From positions 1 through 64,000 of the forward strand of contig JAFXPY010000025.1 in NCBI GenBank assembly GCA_017527495.1: 64,000 bases of DNA. The letters are read 5' to 3'. This document shows, piece after piece, positions 26,404-35,283 of this stretch (position 1 is its first letter; each line of letters starts with the position of its first letter). The stretch comes from Paludibacteraceae bacterium. GTDB taxonomy: Bacteria; Bacteroidota; Bacteroidia; Bacteroidales; Paludibacteraceae. Below the pieces are notes generated by a model that saw only the letters and a program-made list of their open reading frames with translations, searched no databases and was not told the origin of the DNA. Both the position numbers and the translations under genes were made by a program.

Positions 26404-27264
26404 ATGCATATCGTAAATATCAACGACCAAATAGCCATTGGAGGAAACAAACGTTTCACTCTTTTGGCAGGTCCGTGCGCCATAGAGAATAGAGAGATGG
26501 CAATATATACTGCTCGCACACTAAAACAAGTGTGCGAGCAGTTGGGTATCAATCTTGTGTTCAAAGCGTCCTACGACAAGGCCAACCGTTCGTCTGTTGG
26601 TTCGAGCCGCGGTGTGGGAATGGAAAAAGGCCTTGACATACTTCAAGAAATCAAAGAGAGCCTGCAACTACCGATAGTCACCGATGTTCATGAGACATGG
26701 CAATGCCAGAGAGTTGCACAAGTGGCAGATATACTGCAAATACCTGCCTTCCTCTCACGTCAGACAGACCTGCTCATTGCAGCAGCAGAGACAGGACGAT
26801 GCGTGAACGTGAAAAAAGGTCAATTCATGGCGCCATGGGACATGCAAAACGTGGTAAAAAAAATTGAAAGTACCGGAAACCGAGGCATATTGCTTACCGA
26901 ACGCGGGACATCATTTGGCTACAACAATCTCATCGTTGATATGACAGGTCTTGTCGAAATGCGACAGTTGGGTTATCCCATTGTTTTTGATGCAACACAT
27001 TCCGTTCAAAAACCATCAGGCCAAGGGACATCAACAGGAGGCAATCGCAATATGGTACCTTATTTATTAAGAGCAGCACTTGCCGTAGGTGTTGACGCTC
27101 TGTTTCTTGAGGTGCATCCTAACCCTGAGATAGCTATTTCAGACGGACCAAATCAATTATACCTTTCAAATATTGAAAACATATTGCAACAAGCTATAGC
27201 AATAGACGATTTATTGCATAGTCTGAACACAAAAGACAACAATCAACCTATTGAAATAAAATAG
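26404..27264 (+). CDS. kdsA: 3-deoxy-8-phosphooctulonate (Kdo-8-P) synthase
   Basis: 286 residues of the DAHP synthase I/KdsA family. LLAGPCAIENREMA, FKASYDKANRSSVGSSRGVG, TDVHETWQ, LSRQTDLLIAAA, NVKKGQFMAPWD, LTERGTSFGYNN and FDATHSVQKP are all present. It condenses phosphoenolpyruvate and arabinose-5-phosphate to Kdo-8-phosphate for the LPS inner core. It is followed 3 nt later by the arabinose-5-phosphate isomerase gene, which supplies its substrate. Confidence 0.97.
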   Translation: MHIVNINDQIAIGGNKRFTLLAGPCAIENREMAIYTARTLKQVCEQLGINLVFKASYDKANRSSVGSSRGVGMEKGLDILQEIKESLQLPIVTDVHETWQCQRVAQVADILQIPAFLSRQTDLLIAAAETGRCVNVKKGQFMAPWDMQNVVKKIESTGNRGILLTERGTSFGYNNLIVDMTGLVEMRQLGYPIVFDATHSVQKPSGQGTSTGGNRNMVPYLLRAALAVGVDALFLEVHPNPEIAISDGPNQLYLSNIENILQQAIAIDDLLHSLNTKDNNQPIEIK

Positions 27265-27267
27265 ATT

Positions 27268-28221
27268 ATGACTTATTCTGACCAAGCCAAACATATCTTC
27301 GACCAAGAGATAGCCGAACTCACCAAACTTCGCAACTCAATAAATGGTGATTTTGATGAAGTGGTGGAAGCGATAGCACATTGCAAGGGCAAATTAGTGC
27401 TCATGGGCATAGGTAAAACAGGAATTATCGGTCATAAAATAGCCTCCTCAATGGCGAGTACGGGCACGCAAGCCATATTTGTCAATGCTGCTGAAGCAGT
27501 GCATGGCGACCTCGGAATGATAAGCAAAAACGATGTTGTCATGCTCGTGTCTAACAGCGGTTCGACACAGGAGATACTGAATGTCATTGCCCCATTGCGC
27601 AAAATAGGTTGCAAACTCATTGCTATGACCGGCAACAAGACATCTCCCCTCGCCAAAGACAGCGACTTGGTGCTTAGTGTCCATATCGACAATGAGGTGT
27701 GTCCGCTTGGTCTTGCGCCGACCACTTCAACAACAGCCACACTGCTCATGGGAGATGCACTCATGGTCGTTCTTATGGAACTGCATCACTTCAAAGCCGA
27801 GAACTTTGCCATCTACCACCCCGGAGGAGCACTCGGACGACAACTCAACGGCAAAGTAATCAACCACATGACACGCAACATACCTAAGGTGCAAACCAAC
27901 ACACCATTCAGAGCCATTTTGCCCGAAATGAGCGACAAACACCTCGGAATGACAATGGTGTATGAAGGCGACAAAGCTGTGGGCATAATCACCGATGGCG
28001 ACGTGAGACGTGCAATAGTAAGAACAAGAGATATTGACCAGCTCCGCGCAAAAGACTTTATGTCAAAGACCTTCAAGCGAATATCGCAAGAGACATTGCT
28101 TACAGACGCTCTCGCCATGATGGACGAATTTAACATCACAACACTCGCCGTAACAGAAAACGAACAATCAACAGAAATTATCGGAATTATTTCAATACAC
28201 CATATTATAGACTTTAATTAA
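27268..28221 (+). CDS. kdsD: Arabinose-5-phosphate isomerase (KpsF/GutQ family)
   Basis: 317 residues. The SIS domain (about 25-180) has LMGIGKTGIIGHKIASSMAS, MLVSNSGSTQE and EVCPLGLAPTTSTTATLLMG. Two CBS domains follow (about 200-317). It converts ribulose-5-phosphate to arabinose-5-phosphate, the first step of Kdo synthesis. The pair with kdsA forms a small Kdo operon, and the CBS pair may sense a nucleotide. Confidence 0.96.
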   Translation: MTYSDQAKHIFDQEIAELTKLRNSINGDFDEVVEAIAHCKGKLVLMGIGKTGIIGHKIASSMASTGTQAIFVNAAEAVHGDLGMISKNDVVMLVSNSGSTQEILNVIAPLRKIGCKLIAMTGNKTSPLAKDSDLVLSVHIDNEVCPLGLAPTTSTTATLLMGDALMVVLMELHHFKAENFAIYHPGGALGRQLNGKVINHMTRNIPKVQTNTPFRAILPEMSDKHLGMTMVYEGDKAVGIITDGDVRRAIVRTRDIDQLRAKDFMSKTFKRISQETLLTDALAMMDEFNITTLAVTENEQSTEIIGIISIHHIIDFN

Positions 28222-28281
28222 TTTACAGATTTTAGCATTTACCATTTTATCATTTTTCATTTATTATTTTTTCACACCCAA

Positions 28282-28827
28282 ATGAAACGTTATGTTCTGC
28301 GCACAGTGGTTTGTGCTATATCACTTTTTGTTACCACTTTTTTGTCGGCACAAACATTCTACGACTTCACAGTTAAAGACGGAGATAGCATAGATTTCAA
28401 TCTCAGTCAGCTCAAAGGCAAAGTTGTTCTTGTTGTCAATACGGCTACTCATTGTGGTCTCACTCCACAATATGAAGGTTTGCAACAACTTTATAGCAGA
28501 TATTACGAGCAGGGACTTGAAATACTTGACTTCCCGTGCAATCAATTTCTCAATCAAGCACCAGGAAGCAATGCACAAATTCGTCAATTCTGTCAAGGAA
28601 AATACAACACGACATTCAGCCAGATGGCTAAGATAGAAGTCAATGGCGACAATACTCACCCACTCTATGTTTTTTTGAAGAATCAGAAGGGCCAGGGCGA
28701 AGACATCAAATGGAACTTTGAGAAGTTTCTAATCGACCGCAACGGAAATGTCGTTGCTCGCTTCAGTCCGAAAACAAAACCCGCCGAAATCGAGCAACAA
28801 ATCGTGGAATTATTGAAAGCAAAATAA
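28282..28827 (+). CDS. Glutathione-peroxidase-family thiol peroxidase, exported
   Basis: 181 residues with an N-terminal signal peptide (ISLFVTTFLSAQ), so it is probably periplasmic. The active-site block is NTATHCGLTPQYEGLQ, with Cys58 in place of selenocysteine. DFPCNQFLNQAPGS and KWNFEKFLIDRNG (the Gln and Trp partners) are conserved. Cys-type members usually use thioredoxin-like donors. It is followed by a terminator. Confidence 0.92.
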   Translation: MKRYVLRTVVCAISLFVTTFLSAQTFYDFTVKDGDSIDFNLSQLKGKVVLVVNTATHCGLTPQYEGLQQLYSRYYEQGLEILDFPCNQFLNQAPGSNAQIRQFCQGKYNTTFSQMAKIEVNGDNTHPLYVFLKNQKGQGEDIKWNFEKFLIDRNGNVVARFSPKTKPAEIEQQIVELLKAK

Positions 28828-28841
28828 TTGAAATAAAAAAG

Positions 28842-28866
28842 ATGCACTTGAAAGTGCATTTTTTTA
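28842..28866 (+). terminator. Intrinsic terminator of the peroxidase gene
   Basis: ATGCACT and AGTGCAT pair around TGAA, followed by seven Ts. Confidence 0.85.
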
Positions 28867-28979
28867 CTATCTATTTCTGATTGATAATTAGAGATCTGAT
28901 AAAATACTTTATTCCTTTATTTAATACCACCGACATAAGCTTTGTGAAATTACTACGAAATAAATATAGGAAAGAAAGA

Positions 28980-29183
28980 CTAATTTTGATCTATATTTTC
29001 TATATACTTATGAATATAGTTTTTAGGAACTTCAGTGTTAGGAACTAAAATTCGGCTGTTGAGTTTTGAATTTTCAGGACACCACAGATCAAATTCCACA
29101 TATATTCCGATTGAGCGCATTGGCGTGACAAAAACGCATTCACGTATTCCATCTTTCTCAATAATAATTGTAAAAGCATTCAT
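28980..29183 (-). CDS. Small hypothetical protein (67 residues)
   Basis: MNAFTIIIEKDGIRECVFVT opens a compact, mixed alpha/beta-like chain with no recognised domain. A -7 element TAAGTTTG lies on the minus strand at 29202-29209, close to the ATG at 29183, which supports real expression. A GTG at 29192 in the same frame is an alternative start. It follows the lipase-like operon by about 30 nt and may be a separate transcript. Confidence 0.5.
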   Translation of the reverse strand: MNAFTIIIEKDGIRECVFVTPMRSIGIYVEFDLWCPENSKLNSRILVPNTEVPKNYIHKYIENIDQN

Positions 29184-29213
29184 ATTCAGCACTTCTAATT
29201 TGCAAACTTAATT

Positions 29214-30509
29214 TTATAACATCCGATAAACCTTTTCATAAAAACTTACAGCTGCATAAATATGATTGCCATAAAAATCAAAATCACACACAACATCTTT
29301 TGAGCCTCTCATTTGAAATTTTGAATAAAGATTTGCGCTATTAAAAAAGGGAACTAAATTATCATCCCTACTATGAAAAAGATATAATTTTGATTGTGAA
29401 TTCCAATCGGTGATAGAATTTTTTACAAGTACTTCATAGAATATTTTTGTTGGATATAAGTCTTTATTTAATGCAAGCGGAGTAAGTATTTCATCGATTT
29501 GATTTCCGAGCATTTCGTTAACTTCACTTGTCGCTTTCGATTTTGATTCTATCAATGTGGAATATAAACTTTGAAGGAAGGGAGTAAAGAAATCATTTAC
29601 ATTTATATGCAAATTTTCACCATATTTCATTCCAACAATCAACATCGGTAATATACAAGGAAAATCTATGGTATCTTTTTTCACATAATAGTCATAAGTC
29701 ATGGCTAAATCATAAGGGCCAGCACCGACATAAACATTTTGAATAGAATACTTATCATTATATTCTTGTTCCATTTTCTTTTGCATAGCCAATGTTAGTG
29801 CCGCCCCCTGTGAATACCCCACTAATATTATAGAGCGACTAAACTCGTATGAATTACATTTTAGATAGGGTATTGCAGCATTTAGCATATCAATAGATGT
29901 TTTTACTCCATTTTCTAATTGCAAATAGGGATGAGTAATAGAATCAGAAATACCATAACCAATGTAATCAGGCATTATGACTATATAACCTTTAGTAGCA
30001 AAAATACCTTCAATACAATTTGCCATACTTGGGGCTTCTCGGTTAGAACATATTGTATAATGATTTGCAACTATGATATTCTTCGCCTTTTTGTTAGGAG
30101 GCAGAAAAATTTTACCAGAAAGCATAACACTATCACCATTTGGTGTAATTGATTTATACTTAACCGGCACTTGTTGGACAGAAGAATACACTGTTTTGAG
30201 AAACAAATCGCTAAACTTGTCGTCTGTCGTTATTTGGTGATTAGACACGATATTTAAAAGAGAATTTTCTTTCAGCGAATTTCGCAATGTATTCCAAAAA
30301 TAATCAGTATCTATATTATCTGTTACAAATGTTTCTGACATGTTCTTTTTTAAGTTATCCCAACCGCGATCTAAAAGCTCAGATAGTCCTTGTGATTCAG
30401 ATTGACGGCTATAGTTTTTATGCTTATACTCTTCAAGATTAACATAATCTATAGAAAATGCCGTCATAGTAAAAAGAAATGCTACTACCAATGTTGTTAT
30501 TTTATTCAT
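29214..30509 (-). CDS. Secreted alpha/beta hydrolase (secretory lipase-like)
   Basis: 431 residues from the preferred ATG (MNKITTLVVAFLFTMTAFS, a signal peptide). The hydrolase fold shows IVANHYTICSNREAP near the oxyanion region, MPDYIGYGIS, the nucleophile elbow VGYSQGAAL and a C-terminal histidine in FYGNHIYAA. DYIGYGxS and GYSQG are common in the LIP secretory lipase/esterase group. It is last in a run of overlapping minus-strand genes and overlaps the preceding one by 8 nt. Confidence 0.8.
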   Translation of the reverse strand: MNKITTLVVAFLFTMTAFSIDYVNLEEYKHKNYSRQSESQGLSELLDRGWDNLKKNMSETFVTDNIDTDYFWNTLRNSLKENSLLNIVSNHQITTDDKFSDLFLKTVYSSVQQVPVKYKSITPNGDSVMLSGKIFLPPNKKAKNIIVANHYTICSNREAPSMANCIEGIFATKGYIVIMPDYIGYGISDSITHPYLQLENGVKTSIDMLNAAIPYLKCNSYEFSRSIILVGYSQGAALTLAMQKKMEQEYNDKYSIQNVYVGAGPYDLAMTYDYYVKKDTIDFPCILPMLIVGMKYGENLHINVNDFFTPFLQSLYSTLIESKSKATSEVNEMLGNQIDEILTPLALNKDLYPTKIFYEVLVKNSITDWNSQSKLYLFHSRDDNLVPFFNSANLYSKFQMRGSKDVVCDFDFYGNHIYAAVSFYEKVYRML

Positions 30510-31149
30510 ACCAATTCTCTGCAACAAATTTAAGATTATTCATATATTTTTTCACTCTCCATTCAACCGAATTCTTATACACTTTCATAGTAATGAATAA
30601 ATTGAAAAACCATCCATATTTTAAATTTATATCCATCAAAAAAACTGAATGTGTTTCATCAACTGGAATTATGTAAAGATTGCCGTATCCTTTCTCAAGT
30701 AAACGACCTGAATATTCCACATTTATATCAATATGCCTACTCCAATCAGGAATATTTTTCATCGTAAGAGAACTTACCATTAAGGTATTATTGAATTTTA
30801 TAGGTCGATGTTCATCTATCACTTTTCCTTCAATCTTTATGTTTTTAATTCGTGTAAAACCAGGGATTACGACATCAACCAACACACTTCCATAATTATC
30901 ATCCGGAATATATTGAGTTTTCTTATATTCAAGTAAAAAAGCATTTTTCTCACCATCTTCTTGCGTTCCTACACCATAAAATGCCCAATCAAATAAAACA
31001 TCGGGATTTGTCTGAAAATCATAAATAAAATGTGCTATTATTGTATCGGCTATTTCAGCCGGTGCATTTACCTCAACCGCACATACTGTGGAATATGTTT
31101 TATTGGTGTAGGTTGTTGTCAACACACTCAATAATAACAATAGAATCAT
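30502..31149 (-). CDS. Hypothetical membrane-anchored or exported protein
   Basis: 215 residues. ILLLLLSVLTTTYT at the N terminus is a signal or anchor. The rest is beta-rich and resembles a START/SRPBCC-like layout (EVNAPAEIADTIIAHFIYDF at the front, a C-terminal helix ITMKVYKNSVEWRVKKYMNN), but no family can be named with confidence. It overlaps the upstream membrane protein gene by 4 nt and the hydrolase gene by 8 nt. Confidence 0.7.
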   Translation of the reverse strand: MILLLLLSVLTTTYTNKTYSTVCAVEVNAPAEIADTIIAHFIYDFQTNPDVLFDWAFYGVGTQEDGEKNAFLLEYKKTQYIPDDNYGSVLVDVVIPGFTRIKNIKIEGKVIDEHRPIKFNNTLMVSSLTMKNIPDWSRHIDINVEYSGRLLEKGYGNLYIIPVDETHSVFLMDINLKYGWFFNLFITMKVYKNSVEWRVKKYMNNLKFVAENWYE

Positions 31150-31688
31150 AATTTCAACTCAAATAAATTGATAGTTAATAATGTAAAAAAAATAGCATAG
31201 AAATTGGCCACTTCCAGCCAAAAAATGGCACATTGTTTAAGCGTTTTAGAACAAATTCCACCTACAATAAACGCAAATAGAATCCCAAAACCAACATATA
31301 TTATTTTATATGATGTAATAAAAATCCACATCACAGAACAAAAAGAAGCACAAATGGCACAAGAATAATGAAAAATAGTTAATCCGCGCTTCTTCTTATA
31401 TGAGGCTGTAATAGCAACTAACAACAAACAAAACAAAGTGATATATGGCAAACAGACAAATTGCTGATTTTTGACTGACATATTTATAGTTGTGCGTATC
31501 CAAATCGGAATTGCAGTTGAAGAAATAAAACATAAAAACAAAGGGAATATCCAACCGGTTCTACATCTTTCTGATTCAAACAAATAGTAAGTAGTAGATA
31601 AATTTGTAGGAACACCCCACTTATGTATAACAGCAACAATAAAAACAGCAAAAACAATTATGTCTAAAATCAATAAGAAGCTATCCAT
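31146..31688 (-). CDS. Hypothetical integral membrane protein (about 5-6 helices)
   Basis: 180 residues, strongly hydrophobic. HKWGVPTNLSTTYYLFESER with GWIFPLFLCF resembles a small membrane-protein group seen in Bacteroides genomes and phages (S-T/A-T-Y-Y-L motif); this is recalled, not checked. It overlaps the 5' neighbour by 1 nt and the 3' neighbour by 4 nt, so translation is coupled. Confidence 0.7.
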   Translation of the reverse strand: MDSFLLILDIIVFAVFIVAVIHKWGVPTNLSTTYYLFESERCRTGWIFPLFLCFISSTAIPIWIRTTINMSVKNQQFVCLPYITLFCLLLVAITASYKKKRGLTIFHYSCAICASFCSVMWIFITSYKIIYVGFGILFAFIVGGICSKTLKQCAIFWLEVANFYAIFFTLLTINLFELKL

Positions 31689-32218
31689 TACAAATATAAT
31701 CTCTTGTTGCTGTCAATAATATGCAAAATTTGCTTCATCCATCCTCGCTCTTTTTCCCATTTATTCATTGAAAATGCATATTCTATTTGTTGATTTCCTG
31801 AATATACTCTGAACAAAAAAGGCTCTCTTGAAGCATATAAATTTGATAATTCGCAATATAGAAAATGCAGGCTATAACGATGGTGCCATAGCTTACCTTC
31901 CTTTTCAATATAAAAAGTTTCAAAATTAGATAATAGAATGCGAATTCCACCAATTATTACAATTGAGTCGGTTTTCAATTCATTAGCGGACAAAACACTA
32001 ACATTCATAATAACCGAATCGTTTGATGACAAGTATGTTATGTCCACAGACAATGGTTTACATTTTGGAGTGCTCGTTGGAACTTCGAATGGAAGAATAA
32101 AATACAATTGACCATTTTTTGTTGGTTTCATTACATATTTTTCATCTATATTTTCAGCCAATGATCTTGTGAGCGTAAGTAAACACAATAATATTATAAA
32201 AAAAATCTTTTGTCTCAT
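31688..32218 (-). CDS. Hypothetical exported protein
   Basis: 176 residues with a signal peptide (IFFIILLCLLTLTRSLAE). A beta-rich domain follows with no recognised motif and four cysteine-poor strands. It ends in a basic helix (EKERGWMKQILHIIDSNKR). It begins just after the terminator-like hairpin behind the TRL gene and starts the overlapping hydrolase operon. Confidence 0.65.
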   Translation of the reverse strand: MRQKIFFIILLCLLTLTRSLAENIDEKYVMKPTKNGQLYFILPFEVPTSTPKCKPLSVDITYLSSNDSVIMNVSVLSANELKTDSIVIIGGIRILLSNFETFYIEKEGKLWHHRYSLHFLYCELSNLYASREPFLFRVYSGNQQIEYAFSMNKWEKERGWMKQILHIIDSNKRLYL

Positions 32219-32256
32219 ATAAAAAACATGAAGGACATCAAAGTCATGATGCCCTT
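32217..32256 (-). terminator. Terminator between the TRL lipoprotein gene and the downstream operon
   Basis: On the minus strand ATGAAGG, a second segment CATCAT/ATG, and CCTTCAT pair, followed by GTTTTTT. It begins about 16 nt after the TRL stop. The next gene starts at its base, so partial readthrough is possible. Confidence 0.65.
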
Positions 32257-32271
32257 CATAGATAAGAATTA

Positions 32272-32589
32272 TTATTCACCATAAACATAATAAGTTTCGG
32301 TACAGAAAAGCGTCAAGACACTTACTTTTTTAACGTCAACATGACTGATTTTCTTTATACCGGCCTTTTTAGCAGCTTCATTAATTCCCGCATTACCAAA
32401 AGTTGCCAAATTAAGTACATTGGTACATTTAGCTACTCCAACTTTGTAACCAAGATCATTGGATGTTACTGCTAGTGGTTGTGTTTCTCCTTTAAAAATA
32501 ACACCACCAGTCATTCCGATAGCACCGCAACTACTAAGTGCTAAAATGATAGCAGCAAGACTGCTTAAAATTAAAAATTTCTTTTTCAT
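32272..32589 (-). CDS. TRL-like family lipoprotein
   Basis: 105 residues. The lipobox LSSCG places the lipidated cysteine at residue 21. The mature part (IGMTGGVIFKGETQPLAVTS, GVAKCTNVLNLATFGNAGI, EAAKKAGIKKISHVDVK) matches TRL-like proteins, originally noted beside tRNA-linked loci. It is probably a small periplasmic-facing lipoprotein of unknown role. A possible -7 element TACTTTTG lies at 32730-32737, giving a leader of about 130 nt. Confidence 0.88.
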   Translation of the reverse strand: MKKKFLILSSLAAIILALSSCGAIGMTGGVIFKGETQPLAVTSNDLGYKVGVAKCTNVLNLATFGNAGINEAAKKAGIKKISHVDVKKVSVLTLFCTETYYVYGE

Positions 32590-32729
32590 TTTTTTGAATA
32601 GTTTAAAATGTTGTTAATATGTCTTTTTTTTAAGACTTTCATTTATTTTGCCAAGAGAAAATATTTGGTAAACTTTTTCTCATTCTATTTTCTAAATAGC
32701 ATTTTTTACGACCTCTAAAATACACAACG

Positions 32730-32737
32730 CAAAAGTA
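32730..32737 (-). promoter_or_regulatory. Possible promoter -7 element of the TRL lipoprotein gene
   Basis: TACTTTTG on the minus strand. The -33 element is not well spaced. The 32590-32728 leader holds a weak AGTCTT/AAGACA hairpin and nothing else recognisable. Confidence 0.4.
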
Positions 32738-32791
32738 CAAATATATTATGACAAAAGATGGTGTTTGTGTGTCAGTATAATTCAACATATT

Positions 32792-32822
32792 GTTGAAAAA
32801 AAATGACACCGTCAATCGGTGT
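32792..32822 (-). terminator. Terminator overlapping the end of the XRE-type gene
   Basis: On the minus strand TGACACCG and CGGTGTCA pair around a 5-nt loop, followed by eight Ts. The left arm includes the last codons and stop of the HTH gene. Confidence 0.85.
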
Positions 32823-33036
32823 CAGTATTTTGTGTCTGTTCCAAATTGTCGCTATAATCTTTGAAGAAATCATAGGTCAAAATTTTGGATAAACGCAACA
32901 ACAATTCTGTGTCAATGCTTGGCCGCCGGAATATGCTGTAAATATTAGTCCTTTCGCAACAAATTTGTTTTGCCAACCAACTAATACTCACACCTCTTGA
33001 GCGAACAACATTCTCTATTTTCTTTCCTATATGCAC
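32812..33036 (-). CDS. XRE-type HTH regulator, short form
   Basis: 74 residues from a GTG start (MHIGKKIENVVRSRGVSISW). The HTH reads SWLAKQICCERTNIYSIFRR, then PSIDTELLLRLSKILTYDFF, a pattern common in Bacteroidales XRE proteins. An ATG at 33066 would add MWPRFLLFLL, which looks like chance. The gene is followed directly by a terminator. Neighbouring DNA at 33063-33318 contains gene remnants, so this may sit on the edge of a decayed element. Confidence 0.65.
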   Translation of the reverse strand: MHIGKKIENVVRSRGVSISWLAKQICCERTNIYSIFRRPSIDTELLLRLSKILTYDFFKDYSDNLEQTQNTDTD

Positions 33037-33062
33037 AAGTAAAAACAATAAAAAGCGGGGCC

Positions 33063-33170
33063 ACATTATTGCCGTCAGGTTTCCTCGGTTCTGGTAAAAC
33101 CGTTAACTCCAAACAGCAACAACGAAGCCCACGCTTATATGCACCCATTAATTGTCTGTTAGACAAATGA
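33063..33170 (+). pseudogene. Remnant of a CobW/COG0523-type GTPase (P-loop only)
   Basis: The plus frame reads LLPSGFLGSGKTVNS at 33066-33110. SGFLGSGKT is the Walker A motif of CobW-like metal-chaperone GTPases. The frame stops at 33168 with no further similarity and has no convincing start. A following open stretch (33169-33318, EYIQLEDIRVANALELK) has no ATG and is not recognised. It is read as a short remnant in otherwise gene-free DNA (33067-33529). Confidence 0.4.
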
Positions 33171-33453
33171 ATACATACAACTTGAGGACATCCGTGTTGC
33201 AAATGCCTTGGAGTTAAAGATGAATTTACCAGATTCAGGAAACCAAGAACAATTAGCAAAGATGCCTTTATTTATTAAACTGCATTATCAAATTTTAAAA
33301 ACTCCAAAATTTAGGTAATGCCATATACAATACTACTCAACCAAACAAAAAAATGATAGATTGCAATGGACTGCAAAGTTAATCTTTTTTTAGAATACAT
33401 ACAAATCGAATTAAAATTTATTCAAAAAAGTTGCGTATTTGAAAAAAAAGTTG

Positions 33454-33461
33454 TAATTTTG
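33454..33461 (+). promoter_or_regulatory. Promoter -7 element of the rpsF operon
   Basis: TAATTTTG, with a weak GTTG -33 at 33430-33433 (20-nt spacing). The leader of about 65 nt has no clear S6:S18-binding hairpin that I can recognise. Confidence 0.6.
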
Positions 33462-33529
33462 CACGCTTTTTCTGAGTTATGGGCTGAGAAAAGCAAAATT
33501 TATTAACTTAATAATTATCAAAAGAAATT

Positions 33530-33934
33530 ATGTTGAACCATTACGAAACCACTTTCATTTTGAATCCCGTTTTGTCTGAAGACCAGACAAAGGAAGTGGT
33601 TGGAAAGATCAAAGACCTTTTGACAAATGGTGGTGCAAAAATCCTCAACGAAGAGCAATGGGGACTTCGCAAGCTCGCCTACCCAATCAAAGGCAAGACA
33701 ATGGGATTCTATATCGTTCTGCAATTTGATGCAGAGCCTACTATGGTTAATACTCTCGAAACAGCTTATCGTCGTGACGAGCGTGTTATTCGTTTCTTAA
33801 CTTTCCGCCTCGACAAGTATGCATTTGAATATGCAGAAAAACGTCGCAACAAATTCAGTGCTCCTGCAGAACAAAAAGCAGAAGTTGTTGAAGAGGAAGT
33901 TGTTGTTGAACCAGAAGAAAATAAGGAGGATTAA
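33530..33934 (+). CDS. rpsF: 30S ribosomal protein S6
   Basis: 134 residues. [40 protein letters not shown] and [10 protein letters not shown] are typical of S6. The acidic tail ([14 protein letters not shown]) is an extension often seen in the phylum. It binds 16S rRNA with S18, encoded 2 nt downstream. Confidence 0.97.
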   Translation: MLNHYETTFILNPVLSEDQTKEVVGKIKDLLTNGGAKILNEEQWGLRKLAYPIKGKTMGFYIVLQFDAEPTMVNTLETAYRRDERVIRFLTFRLDKYAFEYAEKRRNKFSAPAEQKAEVVEEEVVVEPEENKED

Positions 33935-33936
33935 TT

Positions 33937-34203
33937 ATGGCACAAGAACAAGAAATTCGTTATTTGACTCCTAAGGCAGCAGAGAATCGCAAGAAAAAAT
34001 ACTGCCGTTTCAAAAAGAGTGGTATCAAATACATCGACTACAAAGATCCTGAGTTTTTGAAGAAATTCCTCAACGAGCAAGGTAAGATACTTCCTCGCCG
34101 TTTGACCGGTACTTCATTGAAATATCAACGCAAAGTAGCTCAGGCAGTTAAAAGAGCACGCCACTTGGCTTTGCTCCCATACGTAACCGACATGATGAAA
34201 TAA
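33937..34203 (+). CDS. rpsR: 30S ribosomal protein S18
   Basis: 88 residues. [40 protein letters not shown] and [15 protein letters not shown] are the S18 core. It forms a heterodimer with S6 on the 30S platform. It is the second gene of the rpsF-rpsR-rplI operon. Confidence 0.97.
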   Translation: MAQEQEIRYLTPKAAENRKKKYCRFKKSGIKYIDYKDPEFLKKFLNEQGKILPRRLTGTSLKYQRKVAQAVKRARHLALLPYVTDMMK

Positions 34204-34214
34204 GGAGGACAATT

Positions 34215-34673
34215 ATGGAAGTAATTTTAAGACAAGACGTAGCCAATTTGGGTTACAAAGACGATATAGTAAAGGTACGCGATGGTTATGGTCGCAACTA
34301 TTTGATACCAAACCACCTCGCTATAGTAGCTAACGAGGCCAACCGCAAAGTGCTTGCTGAGGAGCAACGCCAACGCGCTCACAAACTCGAGAAAATACTC
34401 AAAGACATGCAAGCTATTGCTGATGCAGCTGCACAAGTAGAGCTCTTGTTTGTAATGAAAGCAAGTAAAGAAGGTAAGTTGTATGGCTCAGTGACAACAA
34501 AAGAATTGGCAGAGAAACTCAACGCCGCCGGCGTACAAGTTGACCGCAAGCAAATTGCGCTCAAAGACCCTGCTAAAGAAGTTGGAGAGTATAAGGCTGT
34601 TTTGAAACTTCACAAAGAAGTTAATGTTGAACTTCCTTTCCGTGTTATTGCAGAAGAAGTTGAAAACGCTTAA
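34215..34673 (+). CDS. rplI: 50S ribosomal protein L9
   Basis: 152 residues. MEVILRQDVANLGYKDDIVK and VRDGYGRNYLIPNHLA form the N-terminal domain. A long central helix (about 40-75) links to the C-terminal domain with GKLYGSVTTKELAE. Its start is preceded by AAGGAGG, a strong ribosome-binding site that is uncommon in this window. Confidence 0.97.
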   Translation: MEVILRQDVANLGYKDDIVKVRDGYGRNYLIPNHLAIVANEANRKVLAEEQRQRAHKLEKILKDMQAIADAAAQVELLFVMKASKEGKLYGSVTTKELAEKLNAAGVQVDRKQIALKDPAKEVGEYKAVLKLHKEVNVELPFRVIAEEVENA

Positions 34674-34698
34674 TTATTAACACTTAAAAAGAAAGAAA

Positions 34699-34953
34699 AT
34701 GAAACAAGGAATTCATCCGGATAACTACAGAGTGGTTGTTTTCAAAGATATGTCAAACGGTGATCAGTTCTTCAGTCGCTCAACAGTAGCAACAAAAGAC
34801 ACTATCGAGATTGACGGCACAACCTACCCACTCGTAAAGCTTGAGATTTCAAGTAGTTCGCACCCATTCTACACAGGTAAGTCAAAACTCGTTGACACAG
34901 CCGGCCGCGTAGATAAGTTCATGAGCCGTTACGGCAATCGTGGAAAAAAATAG
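34699..34953 (+). CDS. rpmE2: 50S ribosomal protein L31, type B (no zinc cysteines)
   Basis: 84 residues. [31 protein letters not shown] and [20 protein letters not shown] match the type B (C-minus) L31. There are no cysteines, so no zinc site. It lies 25 nt after rplI and is closed by the terminator at 34981. Confidence 0.96.
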   Translation: MKQGIHPDNYRVVVFKDMSNGDQFFSRSTVATKDTIEIDGTTYPLVKLEISSSSHPFYTGKSKLVDTAGRVDKFMSRYGNRGKK

Positions 34954-34980
34954 TTTTTCATAATTATAAGTTTATTGAGA

Positions 34981-35016
34981 AAGAGGCTAATCAAATACGG
35001 TTAGCCTCTTTTAGTT
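34981..35016 (+). terminator. Terminator of the ribosomal protein operon
   Basis: AAGAGGCTAA and TTAGCCTCTT form a perfect 10-bp stem around a 10-nt loop, then a T-rich run. Confidence 0.9.
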
Positions 35017-35079
35017 TTTTCGAACGAAATAGAGACGAATACTCTAAAAAAAACTATTAGTGACCGGTTAATCTTTGTT

Positions 35080-35276
35080 TTCCCGTTAGGGAATATCTTT
35101 TAATAGAAATTTAACACATTACCTAATATCTTTTCCCGTAGGAAATTGCTTTTAAACCATTGATATTAAGACATTAAAAGAAAATCACTACGGGATATAA
35201 ATTTGTAATTAATCTGAATATTCTATTAAAAGAAAATCGCTACGCGATAACATTTAACCAAGTGGGAAACTTTAAT
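35080..35276. repeat. Second-type palindromic repeat element, partial match to 16735-16928
   Basis: It contains CCCGTTAGGGAATATCTTTT at 35082-35101, a shortened CCCGTAGG version, ATCACTACGGGAT and TCGCTACGCGA. 35223-35270 matches 16881-16928 with one difference and ends AAGTGGGAAAC. No gene lies in 34954-35428; the rest is AT-rich. Confidence 0.75.
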
Positions 35277-35283
35277 CAATTAC

